This document shows positions 38,480 through 47,669 of a stretch of DNA of 64,000 nt, piece by piece (within the stretch, counting starts at the first letter, position 1; every line of letters begins with the position of its first letter). The DNA is from an uncultured Lachnospiraceae bacterium. Lineage in GTDB: Bacteria > Bacillota > Clostridia > Lachnospirales > Lachnospiraceae. The notes under the pieces were generated by a model, which saw only the letters and a list, made by a program, of their open reading frames with translations, was not told the origin of the DNA and did no database searches. A program made the position numbers and the translations under genes. Where the stretch lies: contig CATLHM010000004.1 of NCBI GenBank assembly GCA_949949005.1, positions 62,001 to 126,000 of the forward strand. The letters run 5' to 3'.

Positions 38480-39733
38480 ATGGAAATACGCAGGGATATT
38501 TATCTCGATAAGTTAATATCAAAGAAACATAATGGACTGATCAAGGTGATAACAGGGATTCGAAGATGTGGAAAGTCGTATCTTCTGTTCAATTTTTTCC
38601 GTAAGCATCTGGCAGAGGAAGGAATTCCGGATGATCATATAGTTGAGATGGCATTTGATTTATATGAGAATGGGGAGTATAGGAATCCAAAGGTTTTTTA
38701 TCCATATTTGAGATCACAGATTAAAGATGAAAAAATGTATTATGTGTTACTTGACGAGGTGCAGCTTCTGGGCGATTTTGAAGCGGTCTTGAACAGCCTT
38801 TCAAGAATAAAAAATGTTGATGTTTATGTTACAGGAAGTAACGCTAAATTTCTTTCAAAAGATATTATTACTGAATTCCGGGGACGAGGTGACGAGGTGA
38901 ATATGCATCCGCTTACATTCGCGGAATATATGAGCATATATTCGGGAGAAAGAATGTCCGGATGGAGGGATTATGTTCTTTATGGAGGGATTCCTCTGGT
39001 ACAGGCTTTTACCACTTCTGAACAGAAAGTAGATTTTCTGAAAAGGTTATTGGATGAAACGTATATTTCTGATATCGTTGGGAGGAATAAGGTCAGAAAT
39101 AAATCGGAACTTGAAGAACTGCTTAATATCTTGTCCTCGGCAGTGGGTTCTCTGACGAACCCAAACAAGCTCTCCGCGACATTTAAAAGCGTAAAAAATA
39201 AAAAAATCAGTCAGAATACAATAAAGAAATATATTGACTACTTTGAGGACTCTTTTCTGATTGACAGTGCGCTCAGATATGATATTAAAGGGAAAAAATA
39301 CATTGATACCCCATCGAAGTACTATTTTACTGACCTGGGCCTTAGAAATGCACGGCTTAACTTCAGACAGGTTGAGGAGACCCATGCGATGGAAAATATC
39401 ATTTTTAACGAGTTAAAGGTTCGTGGATATAATATTGATGTTGGGGTAGTAGTCTCAAATGAAGTAGACAAAGATGGCAGGAAGATCAGAAAGCAGAGAG
39501 AAATAGATTTTGTATGCAATAAAGGATCAAAACGTTATTATATTCAATCAGCATTTGCAATACCGGACGAAGCGAAAAGAGAGCAGGAAATGAAATCATT
39601 GCTTATGACTCAGGATGCTTTCAAAAAAATTATCATAACCAAGGATGCTCTGGCGCCTCTTTATAATGATGACGGTATACTTGTAATGAGTGTATTTGAT
39701 TTCTTAATGGATAAGAATAGCCTTGAAATATAA
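38480..39733 (+). CDS. AAA ATPase, DUF4143 type
   Basis: VITGIRRCGKSYLLFNFF, YYVLLDEVQLLGDFEAVLNSL, TGSNAKFLSKDI, C-terminal nuclease-like domain REIDFVCNKGSKRYYIQSAF. Confidence 0.88.
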   Translation: MEIRRDIYLDKLISKKHNGLIKVITGIRRCGKSYLLFNFFRKHLAEEGIPDDHIVEMAFDLYENGEYRNPKVFYPYLRSQIKDEKMYYVLLDEVQLLGDFEAVLNSLSRIKNVDVYVTGSNAKFLSKDIITEFRGRGDEVNMHPLTFAEYMSIYSGERMSGWRDYVLYGGIPLVQAFTTSEQKVDFLKRLLDETYISDIVGRNKVRNKSELEELLNILSSAVGSLTNPNKLSATFKSVKNKKISQNTIKKYIDYFEDSFLIDSALRYDIKGKKYIDTPSKYYFTDLGLRNARLNFRQVEETHAMENIIFNELKVRGYNIDVGVVVSNEVDKDGRKIRKQREIDFVCNKGSKRYYIQSAFAIPDEAKREQEMKSLLMTQDAFKKIIITKDALAPLYNDDGILVMSVFDFLMDKNSLEI

Positions 39734-39864
39734 AGCTGAAAGCAATCATGTTTTCTGTTGACAGAATTTCCTATTAAGTAATAGACTGTAAGCAGACAAT
39801 CTTTATGTTAATTGTTATTCACCGTTTTGCGGTGTGAATGGATTGACATGAACAGGAGGCAGAA

Positions 39865-40629
39865 ATGAAAAGAAGCAGCGAATTTGGAAGAAAGCTTATG
39901 TTGAGGGCAGTCGGCATCGCCGTAGCCGGGATGATGTTTTGCGCCGGATCGGTGTCGGCATTTGCGGCGGAAAAATTTGACCCTGCATTTTATGCGGCAA
40001 CCTATGCCGATGTGGTAAACGCTCTGGGAACGGATGTGAATGCGTTGTACAACCATTATCTCATCTATGGGCAGAAGGAGGGCAGGCTCCCCTATGCCGG
40101 AGCGAAGGGCGGGGCGGAGGTTGACGGGATCGCTGACACGACGGTGACAGTAACGGCCCAGCAGACAACATCGGCGCAGACGACGGCGGAGGGCATTGTT
40201 CCCCTTGACCAGTTGGCAAACTATAAGAGTATTAAGAAAAAAATGACAAATGAGGAGTTCCAGGCAGCCTATGATGCAGCGCTGGCAATCGTGCAGCCCC
40301 TAGTAGGATTGAGTGCGGAGGATCAGCTTAAGGGAATCCAGAAAACATTAAGGGAAAGGTTCGATAACGGGATGGCATATTCCACATCCACAGATCACTA
40401 TAATGACCCTTACGGCTATCTGATCCTGGGAGCCGCATCCTGTGCCGGAAGCGCGAGAACCACGGGACTGTGTTTGAATATGCTGGGCTATTCCTATGAG
40501 CACGTGAACGAGAACCAGTGGGCCCATCAGTGGTGCCGGGTCAATCTCGACGGAACCTATTGGATCTGTGATCCTTATGGATTGTATGCAGGGCCGGAAC
40601 CTTCCGCGTATGGGCATCCGTATCTGTAA
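39865..40629 (+). CDS. Secreted transglutaminase-like cysteine peptidase-fold protein
   Basis: Signal peptide; AASCAGSARTTGLCLNMLGYSYEHVNENQWAHQWCRVNLDGTYWICDPYG (Cys-His-Asp order). Confidence 0.75.
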   Translation: MKRSSEFGRKLMLRAVGIAVAGMMFCAGSVSAFAAEKFDPAFYAATYADVVNALGTDVNALYNHYLIYGQKEGRLPYAGAKGGAEVDGIADTTVTVTAQQTTSAQTTAEGIVPLDQLANYKSIKKKMTNEEFQAAYDAALAIVQPLVGLSAEDQLKGIQKTLRERFDNGMAYSTSTDHYNDPYGYLILGAASCAGSARTTGLCLNMLGYSYEHVNENQWAHQWCRVNLDGTYWICDPYGLYAGPEPSAYGHPYL

Positions 40630-40755
40630 AGCGAGAATGCAGGCCAAAATGCCGGTGGCTTTTGCGGGGTGCGCCGAGAGCGAATTTGCCCGACTGCGGA
40701 AACGGAGGGACAGACGGAGCGGTCTGAAGCGGTAAAAGGAAAGGGGTAAGACAGG

Positions 40756-40995
40756 ATGAAACGAAACAATGGCTCTTCGCTGTTGTGGCTGCTGCTGATT
40801 CCAGGACAGCTTTTGGTCAGTATTTTCTTCGTGTGGATCGGTATCCGGCTGGATTTTATGATTTTTTCAGGTGGGGAAGGCGGCCATGGAATCCCTGTCT
40901 TTTCCGCAATTTTTTTTGTGATTGCGGCGGCCATGACAATAGGGGTATTGATTCTGGCAGTTGTGCTGACGATCCGGGGATTTCTCCGGAAGTAA
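40756..40995 (+). CDS. Small two-TM membrane protein
   Basis: 79 aa, two hydrophobic segments. Confidence 0.5.
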   Translation: MKRNNGSSLLWLLLIPGQLLVSIFFVWIGIRLDFMIFSGGEGGHGIPVFSAIFFVIAAAMTIGVLILAVVLTIRGFLRK

Positions 40996-41164
40996 TTTGA
41001 AACCGTAGAGGAAAGGGACGGGCGATTTTGTCCGTTCCCTTAGTTTAATAACATTGAGAAAATTCAAGCCTTTAAGAAAGAGAGGTGGTGGCAGGTATGC
41101 CTCAAAAGACAGCCTTTCATGAGAAGATTGCAGACGGGAACACACATCTCATGCCAATTTCGAA

Positions 41165-41422
41165 GTGATTGATAAAGTCACTGCAGTATGCAGGGCAAAT
41201 GGAGTCATGCGGCTGGATTTGTTTGGTTCTTTTGCCACGGGTACGGCCACGGCCACAAGCGATATTGATTTTGTGGTTTATGGATGCGGAGACATATTGC
41301 AGTTGGAGGAAGAACTGATGGAAATTGACACCCTTCGCAAAATTGACATTTTTGAATATGAAAGTATACACAACGATTTTTTGTTAGAGGATATAAGAAA
41401 ATATGGGAAACAAATCTATTAA
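41165..41422 (+). CDS. MNT-type minimal nucleotidyltransferase
   Basis: GTG start; LDLFGSFATGTATATSDIDFVVYG. Confidence 0.8.
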   Translation: MIDKVTAVCRANGVMRLDLFGSFATGTATATSDIDFVVYGCGDILQLEEELMEIDTLRKIDIFEYESIHNDFLLEDIRKYGKQIY

Positions 41423-41570
41423 CCGGTATCATACCTTTTGCAAAAGTCTTCAAAATCTGGGGAAAAGTCTGGATGCTGATGTAAAGGCTGACTTTGTGCT
41501 GGAAGGAACTGTCCTGAATTATAATCTTACGTTTGACATCGCTTGGAAGGTTATGAAGGATATACTGTAA
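41403..41570 (+). pseudogene. Short HEPN/HI0074-like nucleotidyltransferase substrate-binding protein, probably C-terminally truncated
   Basis: MGNKSINRYHTFCKSLQNLGKSLDADVKADFVLEGTVLNYNLTFDIAWKVMKDIL*; overlaps MNT gene by 20 nt. Confidence 0.55.
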
Positions 41571-41597
41571 AAAAGCTTGATGCGGAAAGGAAGAAGG

Positions 41598-42422
41598 ATG
41601 GAACACTACAAACTGCTTTTATTTGATCTGGACGGAACATTGCTCCGCAGCGACAAAACCATCTCACAGGCAACGCTGAAAGCCTTGCAGGAATGCAGGG
41701 AAAGGGGGAAGCTGATCGGCGTGTGTACCTCCAGAGGGGAGCAAAACACCTTATTTTTTATAAAGGAATTGCAGCCGGACATATTGATTACAAGCGGCGG
41801 GGCTTTGGCCAAATATAATGGCAGGTATGTCTATAGGGCGGAGTTTTCCACAGAGGAAACCAGGCGGATGATTGCCCTTGCCAGAGAAGTATGCGGCAGG
41901 GACTGCCAGATCACAATTGATACCATAGATTCTCATTATTGGAATTACAGAAGCGACCCTAAAGCCCAGGATCAAAGCTGGGGGGACAGCATTTATACGG
42001 ATTTTGAAGGGTTTAAAGAAAATTCCCTGAAAATGTGTGTGGAGATTTTTGAGGACAGCCAGGCAAGGCGGCTGCAGGAGTTGTTGGACGAATGCGACTG
42101 CGTGCGTTTTTCGGATGGGTACTGGTATAAGTTCACCAAAAAGACCGCAACAAAAGAGCGGGCGATCACAGAAGTATGTGCGGCATGCAAAATAAAGGAA
42201 AAAGAAATCATGGCTTTTGGCGATGATTATGTAGATATTGGAATGCTTCGGTTATGCGGAAAAGGCGTTGCCATGGGAAACGCTCTCAGGGAGGTCAAGG
42301 AAAACGCGGACTGTGTGATCGGAAGCAATGATGAGGACGGGATTGCAGAGTATCTGGCTGCGGTTATTCAAACCGATACAAAAACCCCGCAACATCGCAA
42401 ACATACCTTTTACACGGCATAG
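41598..42422 (+). CDS. Cof-type HAD-IIB family hydrolase
   Basis: LLLFDLDGTLLRSDKTIS, MAFGDDYVDIGMLRLCGKGVAMGNA. Confidence 0.92.
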   Translation: MEHYKLLLFDLDGTLLRSDKTISQATLKALQECRERGKLIGVCTSRGEQNTLFFIKELQPDILITSGGALAKYNGRYVYRAEFSTEETRRMIALAREVCGRDCQITIDTIDSHYWNYRSDPKAQDQSWGDSIYTDFEGFKENSLKMCVEIFEDSQARRLQELLDECDCVRFSDGYWYKFTKKTATKERAITEVCAACKIKEKEIMAFGDDYVDIGMLRLCGKGVAMGNALREVKENADCVIGSNDEDGIAEYLAAVIQTDTKTPQHRKHTFYTA

Positions 42423-43062
42423 GCCGGGGCGGTTCCTCTTCCGTTAATTTCCCTGCCATCAGCTCCTGTGTCCCCTGCAAAATGCCCGGAATAATATCTG
42501 CCTTTAAGGGAAAATCTCCATGGGAGGGCCACACAGAATCAAAGGTATCCGATAGGGCGATCATTTTTTTGAGGCTGCTCTGGTAGGCAGGCATATTGCG
42601 TCCTGCTCCAAACATATAAATGTCCCCATTCTGGATGGAATCCCCTGAAATGAGCATACGCTTTTCACGCTCCAAGAGCATAATACTCCCCGGAGTATGG
42701 CCGGGAGTCAGAATTACCTCAAATTTCCAGTGCCCCAGATCAAGAATCTCCCCTTCCCAAAGAGGGTGGACATGCTCCATCTGACAGCCATCTGGCAGCG
42801 CGTTTTTATAATGATCCATTTCCGCTGGATGCATATATACCGGATTAAAATCCTTGTTACCTCCCGTATGATCCCTATCCGTATGGGTGTTCACCAAAAA
42901 TACAGGTAAATTTGTCAGCTCTCTGACCATATCAAGAATCGGCAATGTGCCAAATCCGGTATCCACCAGCATTGCCCGTTTCTCTCCTTCAAATAAAAAT
43001 GAGCGGACGCCGTTTTCTTCAAAAATCCAAAAATGATTTGAAATATTTATAATGTTGTTCAT
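42364..43062 (-). CDS. MBL-fold metallo-hydrolase
   Basis: NTHTDRDHTGGN, TPGHTPGSIMLLE, WPSHGDFPL. Confidence 0.9.
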   Translation of the reverse strand: MNNIINISNHFWIFEENGVRSFLFEGEKRAMLVDTGFGTLPILDMVRELTNLPVFLVNTHTDRDHTGGNKDFNPVYMHPAEMDHYKNALPDGCQMEHVHPLWEGEILDLGHWKFEVILTPGHTPGSIMLLEREKRMLISGDSIQNGDIYMFGAGRNMPAYQSSLKKMIALSDTFDSVWPSHGDFPLKADIIPGILQGTQELMAGKLTEEEPPRPMPCKRYVCDVAGFLYRFE

Positions 43063-43069
43063 TTATATA

Positions 43070-43235
43070 TCCCCTGCATACCGCAAGCGTAGCTCGCGGT
43101 ACTGCCGCCAATAAGCAGTTTGAAAGTTTACTTTCGAACTTATCCTCCAGTAATTTCGTATACTCACAAGTCACAAGCCGGAATTTATCTCGCCGGCGTC
43201 TATGCCGAGAATGCCTGGCGACCTGCGTGCGCATC
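43070..43235 (-). repeat. Extragenic repeat-like element with hairpins
   Basis: Palindromic blocks taccgcaagcgtagctcgcggta and gtttgaaagtttactttcgaac; similar text at 12815-12895. Confidence 0.5.
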
Positions 43236-43351
43236 AGTACACTTCTATTATACCATGTAATGATAGGGAGCGAAACAGAAAAATGCTTGACCTTACTCCT
43301 GGGGCATAGTTTAGACTTAACCTGAAACGGTACTTTAGAAGGAAAACTGCT

Positions 43352-44347
43352 TTGTATTCAGACGAAGCCGGGAGGAGCATTTTGAAAATCATAAAGAAGC
43401 TGATTAAACTGCACAGACTCCTTTTTATGGCAGCAGCGCTGATCACCATTTTAACTGCTATTTTAAGCGTATGGTGGAACAAATTTCTTGCAGAAATGTT
43501 GAATTTTTTGGAGGAGGCAGTCTCTTTTGGCTCCGGCGGCATAAGGAGCAGCGCTTTGGAAATTTTGCCTGCCGGAATCTTCGTGATTCTTTTGCAGTTC
43601 TTAAGCGAGTATTTATCGTCCTGTATCTCCTCCTATACCTGTGAGATTTTTGCCCATGATATGCGGATGGGATATGCCAGGTATTACTTACAAAGCGATA
43701 TTCGAATGCTGCTTAAGCTGAATGTGGGGGAAGAGCAGTCGGCCATGCAAAATGAGATGAAGGAAATTTCTGATTATCTGCATGAAAATCTTTTTCCCAT
43801 AATGAAGCAATTCGCAACCTTCATGGTCACCGTAGTATTTTTGCTCTGTCAAAATTTGAAGCTGGCGGTGATTTCTATCGTTCCGGTAATTCCACTGATT
43901 TTTTATTGCGCTTTTTCCAGCAGGGTCATTAAGGATTATACCCGGTATTGCCAGGAGCGTAAGAAAAAAATGAACGGTGTGGCAGAGTTGATTTTGGATT
44001 TATTTCCAGTGATCCAGGTGTACGGGGCCTGTAAACTGGTGAAAAACATGATGGGAAAGGAACTGACGGAATGGGAGAGGGCAAACGTCAAAAAGGAAAG
44101 GGTTTGCGCCAGGCTGATGTCACTCTCGGGGGTACTTTCGTTCGTACCGCTTTTGCTGCTGCTTGGAGCGGGGGGATTTATGGCCATAAACAAGGAGATC
44201 ACTACAGGGACTTTTTATATCTTTATCAATCTGTCAGGAAATGTTTCCGGATTCCTGCAAAATATGCCGGGCATTTATGCCGCGTTCCGGCAGTTTGACG
44301 CATCCGCCCAAGGACTGGAGGGAAAGCTGGTGCTGAAACGTGTTTGA
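43352..44347 (+). CDS. ABC exporter transmembrane subunit (no NBD)
   Basis: Multiple TM segments; ABC-exporter TMD pattern; ends before NBD. Confidence 0.75.
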   Translation: MYSDEAGRSILKIIKKLIKLHRLLFMAAALITILTAILSVWWNKFLAEMLNFLEEAVSFGSGGIRSSALEILPAGIFVILLQFLSEYLSSCISSYTCEIFAHDMRMGYARYYLQSDIRMLLKLNVGEEQSAMQNEMKEISDYLHENLFPIMKQFATFMVTVVFLLCQNLKLAVISIVPVIPLIFYCAFSSRVIKDYTRYCQERKKKMNGVAELILDLFPVIQVYGACKLVKNMMGKELTEWERANVKKERVCARLMSLSGVLSFVPLLLLLGAGGFMAINKEITTGTFYIFINLSGNVSGFLQNMPGIYAAFRQFDASAQGLEGKLVLKRV

Positions 44348-44428
44348 AAATTCATTTCCACAAACTGTGACCCACATCTGGCAGAAAGCAATTTTCAAAC
44401 ATGCTCTGGAGGAGAGGGGAAAGGAACG

Positions 44429-45091
44429 GTGAAAGGAGAAGTTATGGGACGATATGCAGTGCGCCTAGACGATATTTCTTTTTCCTATGAAGACCATAGG
44501 GTGATCAGGAACCTGTCTCTTGGCGCAGAAGCAGGCGAACATATTGGAATCGTGGGGGAAAGCGGGTGCGGCAAAAGCACGGTATTGAAGATACTTGCCG
44601 GACTTTATGAACCTGATTGCGGAAAAATAATGATAGCAGGCGAGTGCTCGCCTGAAAAGATCAGGCGGCGGACCGCCCTCGTCATGCAGCGCAGCGGTCT
44701 TTTTCCACTGTCCATAAGGGATAATATTACCTGCGGTCATGATATTCCGGAAGAAAAAGTATGGGCTGCCTGTGAAAATGCAAGCCTTGTGAATTGGATT
44801 GAGAAGCTGCCAAAGGGGCTGGACACTTATGTGGGGGAGCGGGGCGGTCAGGTTTCCGGCGGACAGGCACAGAGAATTCAGATCGCCAGAGCGCTTTGTA
44901 AAGATGCGCCTGTTGTTTTGCTGGACGAACCCACTTCTGCTCTGGATCAGGATACGGGATACTCGGTTCTGGATGCCCTGAGTAGGCTGATGGTGGGCAG
45001 GACGGTAATTCATGTGACACACCATCGGGAGACACTGGATGAGAGTTATACCGTTTATCGAATGAAAGGGGGAAAACTGGTGCATGAGTGA
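44429..45091 (+). CDS. ABC transporter ATP-binding protein (free-standing exporter-type NBD)
   Basis: GIVGESGCGKSTVLKIL, VSGGQAQRIQIARAL, VVLLDEPTSALD. Confidence 0.92.
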   Translation: MKGEVMGRYAVRLDDISFSYEDHRVIRNLSLGAEAGEHIGIVGESGCGKSTVLKILAGLYEPDCGKIMIAGECSPEKIRRRTALVMQRSGLFPLSIRDNITCGHDIPEEKVWAACENASLVNWIEKLPKGLDTYVGERGGQVSGGQAQRIQIARALCKDAPVVLLDEPTSALDQDTGYSVLDALSRLMVGRTVIHVTHHRETLDESYTVYRMKGGKLVHE

Positions 45092-46037
45092 CTTGGGAAA
45101 GTTGCTAAAGAGGATGGGAATCCGTCGTAAATACCTGTTTTTACTGTTGCTCAGAGCGCCTTTCGACGCTTTTCGAACCTGGATGCTGGCAAATCTGCTG
45201 CGATCTGTCTGGGGCTGTGTGGAAAGGCAGGATAGCACTTCCCTGCTGAAAATATGTGTGGGGTATGGCTTGCTATGTGCAATGCTTTTTCTTTATAATG
45301 GAATTGTGTGGAGCAGTTATGCGGCATTTTCAGCCAAAGCAGAGGCATGGCTTCAAAAGGAACTGCTGGGAAAAATTTTGAGCCTGCCCCTGAAACGGAT
45401 AGAATCTCGATTGGGCGGAGAATGGATCACGAAATGGAACAGCGATATACACGGGGCTTTTCTCATGATGAACGGGGCGATGAATCTTCCCCACCTGGCA
45501 GTTTCCGTGGTCAATACGCTGTTGTCCTCCTTTTTGCTCTTTAGGAGCAGCCCGCTTTTGTTGGGGGCGACGTGGATGTTTATTTTTCCCCAGTTGCTGA
45601 TTAACGATAAGATCGTGCTTGAAGCTGTTCCCCAATTAAAGGAAAAATCCCAAAATGCTATGGCGGAAAGTACTTCTTCCATTAAGCCGTTGATTGCAGA
45701 GGCGGAGACAATCTTATTGTATGACGCCGGGGCGTTGATGATGAAAAACTGCGAGGAATACAGCAGAAGATTATTGGAGGTCAACATGAAAATGCATGTG
45801 AGGAAGGCTTTTGGCAATATGGGCATGAGCCTGTTGTGGATTGGAGGATACCTTACCCTTTTGCTGGCAGGATATGGATTGATCGAAAAGGGGACAATGG
45901 CCTTTTCGGACGTAGTCTACTGTTTTCAGGCCAGAGGAGGCGTCTTGGCGGGAACGCTGATGTTCGTTACCTGTTTCAATAATCTGAAAGTGAATTCCGT
46001 CTGCGTTAAGAGAATCAAGGATACATTGGAGGAATAG
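45084..46037 (+). CDS. ABC exporter transmembrane subunit (no NBD)
   Basis: Overlaps NBD gene by 8 nt; TMD-only exporter pattern. Confidence 0.75.
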   Translation: MSDLGKLLKRMGIRRKYLFLLLLRAPFDAFRTWMLANLLRSVWGCVERQDSTSLLKICVGYGLLCAMLFLYNGIVWSSYAAFSAKAEAWLQKELLGKILSLPLKRIESRLGGEWITKWNSDIHGAFLMMNGAMNLPHLAVSVVNTLLSSFLLFRSSPLLLGATWMFIFPQLLINDKIVLEAVPQLKEKSQNAMAESTSSIKPLIAEAETILLYDAGALMMKNCEEYSRRLLEVNMKMHVRKAFGNMGMSLLWIGGYLTLLLAGYGLIEKGTMAFSDVVYCFQARGGVLAGTLMFVTCFNNLKVNSVCVKRIKDTLEE

Positions 46038-46047
46038 GAGAGCAAGT

Positions 46048-46518
46048 GTGAAAAATGATCTTATGTTAATCGGTGAAATTGCGGATTTTTTCGGAATTTC
46101 CAGAAAGGCAATCCGCTTGTATGAAAAGAAAGGGATTATCAGGCCGGTAAAGGTAGACCCTGCCAATGGGTATCGCTACTATTCGGCAGAGCAGGTGCAG
46201 CAGCTAAACGCCCTGCTGGAATTAAAGACGCTGGGATTTTCCCTTGACGAGATCAAAACGATTATTGACGGAGGGGCTGGGAAAGGGGCTTTGCTTGAAA
46301 TGCTGGAAAGGAAACGCCGGGCTTGGCAGGAGGCCATGGAACTGGCAAAATACAAAGGCGAATGCCTGGGTAGTATTATCCAGAATTTTCAGAGCTCTCA
46401 GGCGGGATTGGAAATTGCGGAAATGACAGAGGAGGAACGGGCGTGGTTTTTGGTAAAAATGGTGTGTACGGAGGACGTCAGGGCTCAGAAAATTTTGAGC
46501 GAAGCGTTGTGGTTGTGA
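46048..46518 (+). CDS. MerR family transcriptional regulator
   Basis: IGEIADFFGISRKAIRLYEKKGIIRPVKVDPANGYRYYSAEQVQQLNALLELKTLGFSLDEIK. Confidence 0.93.
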   Translation: MKNDLMLIGEIADFFGISRKAIRLYEKKGIIRPVKVDPANGYRYYSAEQVQQLNALLELKTLGFSLDEIKTIIDGGAGKGALLEMLERKRRAWQEAMELAKYKGECLGSIIQNFQSSQAGLEIAEMTEEERAWFLVKMVCTEDVRAQKILSEALWL

Positions 46519-46576
46519 TATGGTGATAGTATAATGAAAGATATTTGTAGATTATTTGAAGCGATATGGGGGAAAG

Positions 46577-47227
46577 ATGGAACATAAAATTGTATTATAC
46601 CATGGAAGTCCTGATAAAAAAATTATTCCTACTTATGGTTTGGGTGAGGACAGGCATGATTATGGAAGAGGATTCTATTTGACGGAACATATTGAATTAG
46701 CCAAGGAGTGGGCGGTGTGTAATCCAAACAGCATAAGTGGATGGGTACACAAATATGAGCTTGACATATCCGGCTTGTCAATACTGGATTTTTCAGAAAA
46801 AAATATATTATCGTGGCTGGCAGAGCTTATGAAACACAGACAGGCAGACGATTCAAAACGTTACAGGCTTTTATCTGCTAAGTTCATAGAAAAATATGGC
46901 ATAAACACATCAGAATGGGATGTTATAAAAGGATGGAGGGCAAATGCATCCTATTTTTATATAGCAAAGGCTTTTGTGAGGGATGAAGTAGACGTAGAGA
47001 TTCTGGAAGAATTGCTTTGCCTTGGTGGTTTGGGAGTGCAATATTGTATTAAGTCGGAAAAGGCATACTCACAGCTAGAGGAAATTGCAGATGGATTGAC
47101 TTGCGTGGATTACCGCGAGTTTAATCAAAAGTACAATGAAAGGGATGTGGCTGCACGGATCAAGATGAAAGAACTAATCAATTCAGATAAAAATAAGATA
47201 GAAAATGTATTCAGCACATTAATTTAG
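46577..47227 (+). CDS. DUF3990 / ADP-ribosyltransferase-fold protein (putative toxin)
   Basis: LYHGSPDKKIIPTYGLGEDRHDYGRGFYLTEHIELAKEWAV. Confidence 0.75.
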   Translation: MEHKIVLYHGSPDKKIIPTYGLGEDRHDYGRGFYLTEHIELAKEWAVCNPNSISGWVHKYELDISGLSILDFSEKNILSWLAELMKHRQADDSKRYRLLSAKFIEKYGINTSEWDVIKGWRANASYFYIAKAFVRDEVDVEILEELLCLGGLGVQYCIKSEKAYSQLEEIADGLTCVDYREFNQKYNERDVAARIKMKELINSDKNKIENVFSTLI

Positions 47228-47243
47228 AAATTGGAGGCAAATC

Positions 47244-47669
47244 ATGTATGCATATGCAGAGTCTTATTTAAAGGAAGTAGTCGAAACGCAGGGAAAATTG
47301 TTTGAGGAAGTAGCAGAATATGAACCAGGGATAGATGTAAAATTTTTTATAAAAAAATATATGGAAAGTAAGACAAGAGAATATATTGATCATGGACAGG
47401 CGTATGTATGTACTCTTGATGCAAAAGCTTTATGGGATTATTTCTGTAAAACAGATCATTTTATGCCAAAGTGCGGTGATGCAATTGGAGGGTTTTCCGT
47501 AAACTGGATAGGACAGTTTTATGCGTATTTTCAATGGTCTTATAATATAAGCAGCAGGAAAGTGATCGAACGAATACCATTGGATTTTATTTATGCTGCA
47601 TACAACGGGCTGCATGATTTAGAATTGGATCTGGCAGTGAAGAAAGTAGGTGAGCAGGTTGTCAAATAA
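47244..47669 (+). CDS. Orphan protein in DUF3990-NADAR cassette
   Basis: 141 aa, 16 nt after the previous gene, overlaps the next by 20 nt. Confidence 0.7.
   Translation: MYAYAESYLKEVVETQGKLFEEVAEYEPGIDVKFFIKKYMESKTREYIDHGQAYVCTLDAKALWDYFCKTDHFMPKCGDAIGGFSVNWIGQFYAYFQWSYNISSRKVIERIPLDFIYAAYNGLHDLELDLAVKKVGEQVVK

Noticed and set aside
41598-43062. 59-nt convergent overlap of HAD and MBL genes as a special antisense regulator
   Set aside because: Short 3' overlaps between convergent genes are common; no further evidence.
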